Source: CBIHNH01 sp966211425 | GTDB taxonomy: Bacteria > Patescibacteriota > Saccharimonadia > Saccharimonadales > Saccharimonadaceae | Direction of reading: 5' to 3' | Assembly: GCA_966211425.1 (NCBI GenBank) | Contig: CBIHNH010000003.1 | Coordinates: 1-42,049 of the forward strand | DNA length: 42,049 bases | Part shown: one piece after another, positions 31,746 through 39,070 of the stretch | Numbering within the stretch: position 1 is the stretch's first letter | Layout: every line of letters begins with the position of its first letter | Made by a program: the position numbers and the translations under genes | Notes under the pieces: generated by a model | The model's database searches: none | What the model was told of the DNA's origin: nothing | Seen by the model: only the letters and a program-made list of their open reading frames with translations

Positions 31746-33506
31746 ATGTCTGAGAAGTTAGGGAAATCACCCGAGAATAATTCTCGTTGGGCCGGTCGTC
31801 GTCTGCTCGGAAGGGCCGCGCTCAGTCTAGCTGGTGGCGCGCTGATAGCTGCGCCGTTTGCGGTTGCCAGCAGTATCAGCAATGCTGAGGTTCGTGATGA
31901 TCTCGGCCCCGTGCCAACCTCGATCAGTCTGGCGCCTGGCTATAGCGCAGTTGACTTCGGCGTGCTCGGTACTGTCTACGATGAGTCCCTCGCCAGTGCG
32001 GGCCTCGGACTGCAGATCGAGATCGATGGGCCACCGAGCGTCTTCGAGAGCATCGACACGAACAACCCCGCCAGAGTAGTGAAACCACTTACTGCGCTCT
32101 ATCAGGATCCTTCGAGTGCAATCGAGGGCTACAAAACGGCCATCGAGAGAGAAATCCGTCATGAACTACTCACTACCGAGCTACGAACGGCCGCAGCCCT
32201 CGGTGCGCTCGCCTTTATCTTGACTTCGTTTGGAGGCCAGATGTCACCGCGTGAACGAAAGCGCTACCTGGCCGCAACCTTTGGCGGCATGAGCGTACTA
32301 TCGATACTCGCGGGTGCTCACGCTCTCAACGAGTGGCAACAGGATAATACGCTCCCCGCCGAAAGCTACGCCGTTACTGCGCTCTCAGGAAACGAACACG
32401 GTGCGATCACTGCCAGCAACCCGCTCCTTGCCGGCATCATAGACCGGGCTGCGCCGCTGATAGAGGAACAGAAACAACGTAACGAACAGGAAACTAACCG
32501 ATTCGTCGCCTATGCGGAACGGAGTATCGACCAGCAGTTAGCTTTAGGGGAATTCGTCCCGCCAGAAAGCGACGAGACCCTTGTGCTCGCTCTGTCCGAT
32601 CTGCATAGCAACCGTGCGATGATCGAGGTGTATCGCTACTTTGTCGACCAGGTCAACGATATGTACGGAGAAAACACCCTAGAACTTACGCTGCTCGTCG
32701 GCGATCAGACCTATGGTAGCGCCACCGAAAAAGGCGCCATCGACGCCATAGGCCAGATCAGCAGCGAGGTGTACGGTATCAATGGCAACCACGATGGCCC
32801 CCTGATAGCAGAGCAGGCCAGCTCTCAAGGCATTCACCTGCTAAACGGCGAGACCACAGAAACAACCGATGGCCTCAGCCTGCTCGGCGCTCCTGATCCG
32901 ACGCTCACCAAACTCTCGGCGCTTTTTGGCTTCAGCGAAAATACTCTAAGAGATAGTAAAATTGGCGGACAAGAAGAACTCGGCGAGCTGCTCGCAGATG
33001 AGGCCGAAGAAACCCATCCTACTTTCGTGCTGAGCCATGAAGCCTACGCGCTCAAGTCGCTCCTCGGTAAAGATGATATTTCACTGTCAACGATGGAGCG
33101 GTGGCTATCGACCGGAGAAAGTCAGGATGTCGACATTCCGGCCAGTGCGGTCCTGTACGGCCACTGGCACCGGCAGTTCGACTACCGGGTTATTCGCGAT
33201 GACGATGGCAATGGTACCGTCGTGGCTGAGCTCGGTACTGCCGGTGGTGCATCCGGGGAGATGTCGCTCGGTAGCTTGTCATTTCCGTGGACAACCCCTG
33301 CCAAACAGGCCTCTGCGGTGCTCATACGTATCGACACCGACAGGCAGCTCGTTACCGGTATTCAGGAGATGGTCACCCGCACCAGTGGTGAAGTATTTCT
33401 TCAGTCAGCCGAGACTGTCGCGCAGCCACGCGATCCTGACGAAGCCAAGGACGCCGCAGGCCGGGACGGTACGCAGGCCGCCAGTGACAAGCAGTCTCAC
33501 CGCTGA
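31746..33506 (+). CDS. Membrane-anchored metallophosphoesterase
   Basis: A 586-residue protein. The N-terminus has a twin-arginine-like RRLLGRAALSLAGG start and a first hydrophobic segment (about 20-45). An extracytoplasmic segment of about 100 residues and two more helices (about 145-165 and 177-195) follow. The calcineurin-like domain carries all five motifs: LSDLHSN (about 283), VGDQT (about 317), NGNHDG (about 346), SHEAY and GHWH (about 471). The C-terminus is charged and disordered. TATAAT with TGTACA at 17 bp upstream lies 7 nt before the ATG, so it looks leaderless. Substrate unknown; extracellular phosphodiesters or nucleotides are possible. Confidence 0.85.
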   Translation: MSEKLGKSPENNSRWAGRRLLGRAALSLAGGALIAAPFAVASSISNAEVRDDLGPVPTSISLAPGYSAVDFGVLGTVYDESLASAGLGLQIEIDGPPSVFESIDTNNPARVVKPLTALYQDPSSAIEGYKTAIEREIRHELLTTELRTAAALGALAFILTSFGGQMSPRERKRYLAATFGGMSVLSILAGAHALNEWQQDNTLPAESYAVTALSGNEHGAITASNPLLAGIIDRAAPLIEEQKQRNEQETNRFVAYAERSIDQQLALGEFVPPESDETLVLALSDLHSNRAMIEVYRYFVDQVNDMYGENTLELTLLVGDQTYGSATEKGAIDAIGQISSEVYGINGNHDGPLIAEQASSQGIHLLNGETTETTDGLSLLGAPDPTLTKLSALFGFSENTLRDSKIGGQEELGELLADEAEETHPTFVLSHEAYALKSLLGKDDISLSTMERWLSTGESQDVDIPASAVLYGHWHRQFDYRVIRDDDGNGTVVAELGTAGGASGEMSLGSLSFPWTTPAKQASAVLIRIDTDRQLVTGIQEMVTRTSGEVFLQSAETVAQPRDPDEAKDAAGRDGTQAASDKQSHR

Positions 33507-33565
33507 GATAAGTCTTATTCCCAAAAAGAAAACCGACCAACCATAACGATTGATCGATTTTCTCC

Positions 33566-33656
33566 TGGCGGAGAGGGGGAGATTCGAACTCCCGGTGCAG
33601 GAAAACCGCACACCGCTTTTCGAGAGCGGCACCTTAAACCACTCAGACACCTCTCC
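33566..33656 (-). tRNA. tRNA-Ser(CGA)
   Basis: Ninety-one nt with a long variable arm. The acceptor GGAGAGG pairs with CCTCTCC, discriminator G, CCA encoded. The anticodon loop CTCTCGAAAAG gives CGA, reading UCG. Confidence 0.96.
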
Positions 33657-33714
33657 GTATATTCTTAGTTTAACAGAGAGACTGTCCTACGCCGTAACCT
33701 GCTACACTAACATT

Positions 33715-34179
33715 ATGCCTAGACTAAATGCATCCCTGGGCGCTATGCGCGCTATCAGCGTCGCAACAGCCACACTCATCGTACGCCCTGCGCTGATTAT
33801 GATAGGGATAATCGTCGTGGCGTTCTATTGTCTCACCGCCTTTTTGGCGCTCTCGTTTAGCGCGTGGTGGTGGCTAATGCTTGTCGTGCTCGTGCCGCTC
33901 ACGCTAGTGATACTTGGGATCGGGTTACTGATGTTATTCTTACTACGCCGACTTACCCCTCGAGGGCTACGAGCAGCGGATCAGGCAAAAGTCGACGGCT
34001 TTGCCCAAAAACTACTAGGCGTGGTCGAACGATCACGTTATTCCTATCCGGTAATCCTGTTCCTGATCGCCAAAGACATCGTCCGAAAGAAGGAAAGTAG
34101 TTTTCTCCGCAACATGATCGGTGACTCCCGGAGCCTCACCCGAGAGTTCGGTGAGATTTGTCGTTTGTTCGAAAGATAA
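33715..34179 (+). CDS. Hypothetical two-helix membrane protein
   Basis: A 154-residue protein with a hydrophobic N-terminal half: helices around ALIMIGIIVVAFYCLTAF and WWLMLVVLVPLTLVILGIGL. It continues into a basic cytoplasmic domain (about 85-154, KKESSFLRNMIGDSRSLTRE). Start ATG 33715 follows TACACT by 6 nt (leaderless-like). A longer in-frame reading would run through the tRNA-Ser gene and is rejected. A bidirectional terminator follows. No family recognised. Confidence 0.7.
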   Translation: MPRLNASLGAMRAISVATATLIVRPALIMIGIIVVAFYCLTAFLALSFSAWWWLMLVVLVPLTLVILGIGLLMLFLLRRLTPRGLRAADQAKVDGFAQKLLGVVERSRYSYPVILFLIAKDIVRKKESSFLRNMIGDSRSLTREFGEICRLFER

Positions 34180-34187
34180 GACACCAC

Positions 34188-34229
34188 CCAAGAAAAAAGA
34201 CCCATCGTTGAATGAGTCTTTTTTCTTGG
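34188..34229. terminator. Bidirectional terminator shared with tRNA-Arg
   Basis: A 14-bp perfect stem CCAAGAAAAAAGAC (34188-34201) and GTCTTTTTTCTTGG (34216-34229). Read from the minus strand it begins with the encoded CCA of tRNA-Arg, so the tRNA end is part of the hairpin. Confidence 0.85.
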
Positions 34230-34303
34230 TACACCCGACAGGATTTGAACCTATGACCTTTGGCTCCGCAAGCCAACGCTCTATCCAGCTGAGCTACGGG
34301 TGC
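34227..34303 (-). tRNA. tRNA-Arg(GCG)
   Basis: Seventy-seven nt, acceptor GCACCCG with CGGGTGT (one G-U pair at position 1-72), discriminator A, CCA encoded. The anticodon loop TTGCGGA gives GCG, reading CGC and CGU. Most bacteria use an ACG anticodon modified to inosine for this box. Confidence 0.95.
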
Positions 34304-34425
34304 ATGTCGCAGCCTAAGCGGTACTAACGTACTACGAAGGCCACGCCTATAGTAGAAAGTACCTTCCCGCTTTGCAGCGAGAACAGGCGCTAGTATAACA
34401 CAGCCGACAGAGGTGGGCAAATCCC

Positions 34426-35001
34426 TTAGAAATGAATTTTTTCGAGCAGCTTATCCATGAAATCGGGTTCGATCCGCTGCATCGGCAACGCTGAACCGAG
34501 AGTATCCACGATCCGTTCGCCCAGTTCGGGCGCAAAATACAGGGAGACTGCTGGCATAAACCGCTTGGTTGGAATGAGCCTAACGGAGTAAAACGCGCCT
34601 TCTTCGACAACGCCAAATGAACGAAACTCGTGCAGCCCGTAGGTTTTCTCTTCGATGCGAAGGCTCGTTACAGATAAAGCATAGTTGATGATACGCGGTG
34701 GACGACGAGCCATGACGATCAGCGCTATAGTCATAACGATGATAAGCGCAACGAACGTCCATGATTTGATCAAAAATATCGCCACGAGCACGAGAACTGC
34801 GGCGGCGGTGAGTAGCGCCATGATCCAGAGAGCACTTTTTTCGTTATGGATGTATTCAGACGCTTCCCAGGTGATCGGCTCACTGATCGCAGCCGAGGCC
34901 GGGGCAGGCGCCGGAGCTTCTTCAACTGGCTCCGTATTCGGAACAATCGATTGATCCTCTTCGGGGTTCTGCCAGTAGTTACCTTGCTGCTCGGGCTGCA
35001 T
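34426..35001 (-). CDS. Hypothetical membrane protein with two helices
   Basis: A 191-residue protein. A disordered N-terminus rich in Gln, Glu, Pro and Ala (1-45, QPEQQGNYWQNPEEDQS) is followed by two adjacent helices (about 58-75, ALWIMALLTAAAVLVLVA, and about 82-97). A cytoplasmic beta-rich domain (IINYALSVTSLRIEEKTYGL and on) resembles the PH-like domains found on small CPR membrane proteins. ATG 35001 lies 6 nt after TATAGT (leaderless-like); a longer reading is not supported. No function assigned. Confidence 0.75.
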   Translation of the reverse strand: MQPEQQGNYWQNPEEDQSIVPNTEPVEEAPAPAPASAAISEPITWEASEYIHNEKSALWIMALLTAAAVLVLVAIFLIKSWTFVALIIVMTIALIVMARRPPRIINYALSVTSLRIEEKTYGLHEFRSFGVVEEGAFYSVRLIPTKRFMPAVSLYFAPELGERIVDTLGSALPMQRIEPDFMDKLLEKIHF

Positions 35002-35045
35002 ATTTCCACTATAGCACGAGCGGTATCGCGAGGAAGCAGAGCGAT

Positions 35046-35076
35046 AATAAAAAATCCAGGCCATCAAGGTCTGGAT
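35046..35076 (-). terminator. Terminator of tRNA-Ser(GCT)
   Basis: On the minus strand ATCCAG (35076-35071) pairs with CTGGAT (35059-35054), extended by CC/GG inside, followed by TTTTTT. Confidence 0.75.
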
Positions 35077-35085
35077 ATTTTTATC

Positions 35086-35178
35086 TGGCGGAGGAGGGGA
35101 GATTCGAACTCCCGCTTCAGATCTCTCCGAACTAACGATTTAGCAAACCGTCCCCTTCAGCCACTTGGGTACTCCTCC
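35086..35178 (-). tRNA. tRNA-Ser(GCT)
   Basis: Ninety-three nt with a long variable arm, acceptor GGAGGAG with CTCCTCC, discriminator G, CCA encoded. The anticodon loop TTGCTAA gives GCT, reading AGC and AGU. A copy of its first 21 nt lies 112 bp upstream. Confidence 0.96.
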
Positions 35179-35269
35179 GTACAGCGGGAGCACTACTGTT
35201 TCCAGGTAGCTCCTGTATGATCCGCAATCTCGGGAACGGCTTCCGTCGATTCATTTGCGTTTCACGCAG

Positions 35270-35290
35270 CAGCCACTTGGGTACTCCTCC
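35270..35290 (-). repeat. Detached copy of the tRNA-Ser(GCT) 5' end
   Basis: Twenty-one bp identical to 35158-35178, the first 21 nt of tRNA-Ser(GCT) (acceptor strand and start of the D arm). Identity ends exactly at the tRNA 5' terminus. A TACAAT box lies on the minus strand about 12 nt before the copy. The original tRNA promoter may therefore sit there, with the 91 bp between the copies being an insertion or duplication remnant. The interval has no ORF. Confidence 0.75.
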
Positions 35291-35320
35291 ACGCGCACTC
35301 TATTGTATCAGTTCCTAACG

Positions 35321-35410
35321 TGGCGGAGAGGGAGAGATTCGAACTCTCGGTACCGTTTCCGGCACGACGGTTTTCAAGACCGTTCCCTTAAACCACTCGG
35401 GCACCTCTCC
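35321..35410 (-). tRNA. tRNA-Ser(TGA)
   Basis: Ninety nt with a long variable arm, acceptor GGAGAGG with CCTCTCC, discriminator G, CCA encoded. The anticodon loop CTTGAAA gives TGA, reading UCA and other UCN codons. Confidence 0.96.
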
Positions 35411-35441
35411 ATAAGGAACTCATTAGTAGCGCCAAGCCATT

Positions 35442-36125
35442 TTACCAGAGGTCAGCGTCCTCGTCGAGTACTTGGCGAGCGATTACTGCTACGGACACTG
35501 TTTTTGCGCCGTTATCCCTGAGGAGTTGCGCCGAGGCATGCAGGGTAGCGCCTGTTGTGTAGATGTCGTCGAGTAGCAGGACATTTTCCGGAACGGACCC
35601 CGCTAACCGGAGCCCCTTACTGGCAGCCGCTAATCGTTCAGCCCTCCCTAAGAAGTGTTGGGTATCGGCGTTATCACGAGCCAATGCTTGCGCATACCTG
35701 AGGCCACGCAGCTTGGCGAGCCGCTTTGCGATCATGGCCGTATGATCAAAACCTCTGACACGACGGTGCAAGGGACTAGTTGGGACGGGGACTATAACCA
35801 TAGAGTCCAGTAGGACGGGGAGTCGAGCATCGAGAAGGTCCGCCGCCTCATAACCGGCTCGCCTGGCAGAAGAAAATTTGTAGCGATCTAGGAGTGTTTT
35901 GAGAGCCCCTCGACGCACCCCTACGAGCCATGCGGCAGCAAATGGTTGTTTCGTGCGGCACGCAGAACAGAGGTTGTCACGAACGGTCGGTTTTAGGCAG
36001 GCGATACAACAGTCAAGCGGCTCCGAAATGATGTCGTACTTACAATTATCGCATAGCAATGACCCGTGATATCCACAACCACAACAGGAGTGAGGGGCAA
36101 GGATGGCTAAGAGGCTGTCTATCAT
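35442..36125 (-). CDS. comF: ComF family phosphoribosyltransferase-like protein
   Basis: A 227-residue ComF-type protein linked to DNA uptake. The N-terminus has a double zinc-ribbon pattern (SCCGCGYHGSLLCDNC, then CCIACLKPTVRDNLCSAC). The rest is a phosphoribosyltransferase fold with VPVPTSPLHRRVRGFDHTAM and the PRPP motif VLLLDDIYTTGAT (about 187-199). Length is normal. Natural competence genes are widespread in CPR bacteria that need environmental nucleic acid, which fits. It is divergent from hsp20. Confidence 0.92.
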   Translation of the reverse strand: MIDSLLAILAPHSCCGCGYHGSLLCDNCKYDIISEPLDCCIACLKPTVRDNLCSACRTKQPFAAAWLVGVRRGALKTLLDRYKFSSARRAGYEAADLLDARLPVLLDSMVIVPVPTSPLHRRVRGFDHTAMIAKRLAKLRGLRYAQALARDNADTQHFLGRAERLAAASKGLRLAGSVPENVLLLDDIYTTGATLHASAQLLRDNGAKTVSVAVIARQVLDEDADLW

Positions 36126-36154
36126 TGTAGTTTTTACGTTTCCTGAGGCTATTA

Positions 36155-36184
36155 TTGCAGATAATTGACAATTTGGGCTATACT
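36155..36184 (+). promoter_or_regulatory. Promoter of hsp20
   Basis: TTGCAG (36155-36160), 18-bp spacer, TATACT (36179-36184). No CIRCE-like repeat is visible here. Confidence 0.55.
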
Positions 36185-36227
36185 ATGTGGGACATACGTC
36201 AGTAGCCTACGAAGTGGAGGAATTTAG

Positions 36228-36695
36228 ATGGCACGAGGACAGAAACAGAACGATGATTTGCTAATGGAAGACGAACTTGCAGCTGCATTTTTGACAGACG
36301 ACGCAGCATCACAAGACGCACCAGCTAATAACACGCAAAGTGATGACAGCTGGGAAGAGGAAGAAGCGATGCCAGGTCAGCTCGCGGTTGATGTTTACGA
36401 GACCGAAGAACGGCTGATCATCAAAGCTCGCACAGCTGGCGTTAACAAGTCAGACCTAGATGTCAGCATCTCTGACGGCATCCTGACGATCTCAGGTACG
36501 CTCAGCAGCGGTGACGACTCAGCAGCAACACAGTGGCACATCCAAGAGTGTTACTGGGGTGAATTTAGCCGAACACTCGCACTACCGGTGCCAGTCAAAG
36601 AAGACGAAGTTGAGGCTATCCTCAAGGACGGCGTTCTGACTATCGGCTTTACAAAGGTCAAGACGGAACAGGCTCGCAAGATCGAGATTATGTAG
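36228..36695 (+). CDS. Hsp20/alpha-crystallin small heat-shock protein
   Basis: An ATP-independent holdase chaperone of 155 residues. An acidic, disordered N-terminus (1-50) leads into the alpha-crystallin domain: LAVDVYETEERLIIKARTAG, VSISDGILTISGTL, and the C-terminal ILKDGVLTIGFTKV with a short tail. A GGAGG Shine-Dalgarno sequence precedes the ATG. It has its own promoter and a strong terminator, so it is monocistronic. Unlike groESL it shows no CIRCE element nearby. Confidence 0.93.
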   Translation: MARGQKQNDDLLMEDELAAAFLTDDAASQDAPANNTQSDDSWEEEEAMPGQLAVDVYETEERLIIKARTAGVNKSDLDVSISDGILTISGTLSSGDDSAATQWHIQECYWGEFSRTLALPVPVKEDEVEAILKDGVLTIGFTKVKTEQARKIEIM

Positions 36696-36723
36696 TCCAT
36701 TTCGTAGGTGGGACGAAGACTCT

Positions 36724-36762
36724 AAAAGATACCGCTCGGATATAGGGCGGTATCTTTTTATT
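36724..36762 (+). terminator. Terminator of hsp20
   Basis: A 12-bp perfect stem AAAAGATACCGC (36724-36735) and GCGGTATCTTTT (36747-36758), continuing into T-rich sequence. Confidence 0.9.
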
Positions 36763-36777
36763 TACAGCAGTATAATC

Positions 36778-36825
36778 ACACTTCTGGCGACCCAGAAGTG
36801 TAGCTGCTCCGCCAGCTTGGCGGGC
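36778..36825. repeat. Two tandem hairpins after the pilin array
   Basis: First hairpin: ACACTTCTGG (36778-36787) and CCAGAAGTGT (36792-36801), loop CGAC. Second: CCGCCA (36809-36814) and TGGCGG (36818-36823), loop GCT. Neither has a strong T-run on the minus strand. They lie 4 bp after the stop of the last pilin-like gene and may stabilise the mRNA 3' end. Confidence 0.65.
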
Positions 36826-36829
36826 TCTA

Positions 36830-37246
36830 TTAGGTTGCGTTCGTACCAGCCAACGCCTGAGTCACAAAGTTGACCGCAGCATAGGCCAGGAAAGCGACGA
36901 CGATACCGACGATTGCATAGAGAATGGTGTTTTTCGCAGCTGTCACCTGTGCTTGATCGCCGCCACTGATCACGTAGCGGATACCACCGATGATGAGCAT
37001 GATGACGCTGATCGCACCAACGAGGAAGAGCAGGATGTTGGTAACTCGGCCAAAGATACTGTTATCGCCACCGAAGAGATCTGCGGGCTGTTGGTTACCG
37101 CGAGCACAGTCCGCCCCAGATGAGATAGAGAGGTTACTCGTGCTACATGCTGCCGATACTGTCGCGTCGCCAACAAATGACACGATACCAACGAATAAAA
37201 ATATACTAACGCCGTAGTAGAGAAGGGTTTCGAGAGTTTGTTTCAT
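36830..37246 (-). CDS. TrbC/VirB2-like pilin-type protein 1
   Basis: A 138-residue small membrane protein of the T4SS-pilin type. It has a signal-peptide-like helix (LYYGVSIFLFVGIVSFVG, then SAA) and a short exported segment with two cysteines (CSTSNLSISSGADCARGN). Two helices follow, separated by the family loop GGIRYVISGGDQAQVTAAKN, then TILYAIVGIVVAFLAYAAVN. Start ATG 37246 lies 6 nt after TATAAA, with TTGTTC 17 bp upstream, so it looks leaderless and separately transcribed; a terminator (37282-37314) separates it from pilin 2. Closest to pilin 2, with a 68-bp identical block. Confidence 0.85.
   Translation of the reverse strand: MKQTLETLLYYGVSIFLFVGIVSFVGDATVSAACSTSNLSISSGADCARGNQQPADLFGGDNSIFGRVTNILLFLVGAISVIMLIIGGIRYVISGGDQAQVTAAKNTILYAIVGIVVAFLAYAAVNFVTQALAGTNAT
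36963..37030. repeat. 68-bp block identical in pilin genes 1 and 2
   Basis: Identical to 37456-37523. It encodes the end of helix 1 and the loop GGIRYVISGGD. Confidence 0.85.
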
Positions 37247-37281
37247 ACCCCATTTATACCATTTCTCTATCTGGAGAACAA

Positions 37282-37314
37282 ATAAAATAACCCCGTCAAA
37301 CAGGGTTATTTTAT
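37282..37314. terminator. Terminator between pilin-like genes 2 and 1
   Basis: A 12-bp stem ATAAAATAACCC (37282-37293) and GGGTTATTTTAT (37303-37314) with a 9-nt loop; AT-rich flanks make it work on either strand. It would stop transcripts arriving from pilin 2 before pilin 1. Confidence 0.8.
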
Positions 37315-37334
37315 GGAAGTAGCTAAAGCGAGCT

Positions 37335-37742
37335 CTAGGCGGTAAACGAATCCGTAACGAACTTGACCGCTGCGAATGCGAGGAAGGCAACGATGATACC
37401 GACGATAGCATAGAGGATAGTGTTCTTTGCGCTCGTTACCTGAGCCTGGTCACCACCACTGATCACGTAGCGGATACCACCGATGATGAGCATGATGACG
37501 CTGATCGCACCAACGAGGAAGAGAAGCACGTTCGTAACCTTGGTAAAGATACTCTCATCACCACCAAACAGTGTGGTGTTTTCCTGACCGTTACCAGCCG
37601 CACAGTCTGCGCCACTGCTGATAGACAGATTAGTCGTATCACAGTCCGCTGCGTAGGCAGGTGTCGCGACAAAACTAAGACCGAGTAGCAGTGCAGGCAC
37701 GAGCAAAAGGCCCTGGCTGATCTTCTTGATAATTGATTTCAT
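37335..37742 (-). CDS. TrbC/VirB2-like pilin-type protein 2
   Basis: A 135-residue protein with a clear signal peptide (KKISQGLLLVPALLLGLSF, cleavage after AYA). The mature start CDTTNLSISSGADCAAGNGQ resembles pilin 1. The two helices flank GGIRYVISGGDQAQVTSAKN. Shine-Dalgarno AAGGAGAA precedes the ATG. Nucleotides 37456-37523 are identical to 36963-37030 in pilin 1, suggesting recent duplication or gene conversion. Family members are thought to form conjugation-type pili or the membrane subunits of such systems; the role in this organism is inferred. Confidence 0.87.
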   Translation of the reverse strand: MKSIIKKISQGLLLVPALLLGLSFVATPAYAADCDTTNLSISSGADCAAGNGQENTTLFGGDESIFTKVTNVLLFLVGAISVIMLIIGGIRYVISGGDQAQVTSAKNTILYAIVGIIVAFLAFAAVKFVTDSFTA

Positions 37743-37817
37743 ATGTTCTCCTTATGTAATTTCTGTATGAATATACGTTTAGTTATAGCAAAAAACAGCG
37801 CGCGGTGAAAGTCGGAT

Positions 37818-38240
37818 CTATAGCTTGCTGACCACAAAGTTAACGATCGCGTAAGCCATGATGGCGACAACCAGCCCAACGATGGCGTAAAGGATCGTGT
37901 TTTTTGCGCCCGTAACCTGGCCTTGATCACCGTTACTCGTCACGTAACGGATACCGCCGATAATGATCATGATGACGGCGATTGCACCGATGAGAAACAG
38001 CAGGATATCGACAATAGTCTTTATGAAACCGGTTAGCGCTCCGGCGTCATTGTCCGCACCCGTACCACCACTTTTGTTAATACCTTTTTGCACCTGACAC
38101 TTCGGGGCGTCAGGGGTTGCGCCACAGTCAGTTGCCGCCTGGACCTGTAGTGCGCCGGCAAAAACGAGGCTTCCGGCGAGGCCGAGCGTAACGGCAAGCA
38201 GGGCAGCTTTGGTGCGGATAGTTCGAATGATTTGATTCAT
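37818..38240 (-). CDS. TrbC/VirB2-like pilin-type protein 3
   Basis: A 140-residue protein. Signal peptide about 1-35 (LAVTLGLAGSLVFAGALQVQ, then AAT), a hydrophilic Gly/Asp-rich segment with two cysteines, then two helices around GGIRYVTSNGDQGQVTGAKN. The C-terminal 75 residues are almost identical to pilin 4, and 74 bp (37933-38006) are identical in DNA to 38379-38452. AGAGGAAA serves as Shine-Dalgarno. The spacing to pilin 4 is 23 bp, so they are probably co-transcribed. Confidence 0.87.
   Translation of the reverse strand: MNQIIRTIRTKAALLAVTLGLAGSLVFAGALQVQAATDCGATPDAPKCQVQKGINKSGGTGADNDAGALTGFIKTIVDILLFLIGAIAVIMIIIGGIRYVTSNGDQGQVTGAKNTILYAIVGLVVAIMAYAIVNFVVSKL
37933..38006. repeat. 74-bp block identical in pilin genes 3 and 4
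   Basis: Identical to 38379-38452, with no synonymous change. It covers helix 1 and the first half of the loop GGIRYVTSNGD. Confidence 0.88.
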
Positions 38241-38263
38241 ATGTTTCCTCTGTGCCTTTTTAT

Positions 38264-38653
38264 TTACAGTCTCGATACGACAAAGTTAACGATCGCGTAC
38301 GACATGATAGCGACTACGAGACCGACGATCGCATAGAGGATCGTGTTCTTTGCGCCCGTTACCTGACCTTGATCACCATTACTCGTCACGTAACGGATAC
38401 CGCCGATAATGATCATGATGACGGCGATTGCACCGATGAGAAACAGCAGGATGTTAATGATATCTTTGATAAACGCTGGCAACGCATCTCCAGCAGCATT
38501 ATTATTACAGGCATTTCCGCCACCGATAGCCGCGATACCTTCACACGCATCTGCTTTGCCGGCCGCACTCGCAACGCTTACTGTCGCAAGCGGTGCCGCG
38601 ACGATACCGACGAGCAACAGCAGGCCGAGAAGTGTGGTTTTTATATTTTTCAT
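38264..38653 (-). CDS. TrbC/VirB2-like pilin-type protein 4
   Basis: A 129-residue protein with signal peptide (TTLLGLLLLVGIVAAPLATV, cleavage near SAA). It has a short exported part with two cysteines (CEGIAAIGGGNACNNN) and the two-helix core with loop GGIRYVTSNGDQGQVTGAKN. It is a near twin of pilin 3 downstream of the loop. Shine-Dalgarno AAAAGGAGAA. It lies 12 bp after pilin 5 and 23 bp before pilin 3. Confidence 0.87.
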   Translation of the reverse strand: MKNIKTTLLGLLLLVGIVAAPLATVSVASAAGKADACEGIAAIGGGNACNNNAAGDALPAFIKDIINILLFLIGAIAVIMIIIGGIRYVTSNGDQGQVTGAKNTILYAIVGLVVAIMSYAIVNFVVSRL

Positions 38654-38665
38654 CCTATTCTCCTT

Positions 38666-39058
38666 TTATATTCTCGATAGTACAAAGTTAACGATTGCAA
38701 ACGCCATGATAGCGATAACCAGACCGGCAACAGCGTAGATGATGGTGTCGCGCGCACCTTTGGTTTGACCGGCATCACCAGCCGACGTCGTGTAACGAAT
38801 ACCGCCGATGATGATCATGATGACCGCGATGATGCCCGTGATGACGATCAGTAGGTTTACGACAGCGCCGATGACTGTGTAGAGTGAGTTTTTGTCGGTA
38901 CCTTTACATACCTCACTCCCGCCGGCGGTACATTTGGACAATACGTCCACAGGCGCAGCTACCGCAACCTGTGTCTGCGTTACCCCGACGGTTAAACTTC
39001 CGAGCAGGGCAAACGCTGCGATGAACATCCGTAACTGTTTAGTGATCTTTGTGAACAT
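38666..39058 (-). CDS. TrbC/VirB2-like pilin-type protein 5
   Basis: A 130-residue protein: signal peptide (MFIAAFALLGSLTVGVTQ, cleavage near VAA), two cysteines in the exported part (SKCTAGGSEVCKGTD), then helices flanking GGIRYTTSAGDAGQTKGARD. The loop variant GARDTIIYAVAGL distinguishes it from pilins 1-4. Shine-Dalgarno AAAGGAAA. It is 12 bp downstream of pilin 6. Confidence 0.86.
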   Translation of the reverse strand: MFTKITKQLRMFIAAFALLGSLTVGVTQTQVAVAAPVDVLSKCTAGGSEVCKGTDKNSLYTVIGAVVNLLIVITGIIAVIMIIIGGIRYTTSAGDAGQTKGARDTIIYAVAGLVIAIMAFAIVNFVLSRI

Positions 39059-39070
39059 ATAGTTTCCTTT

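Noticed and set aside
33550..33714. Longer start for the membrane protein at 33715
   Set aside because: The extension would translate through the tRNA-Ser(CGA) gene.
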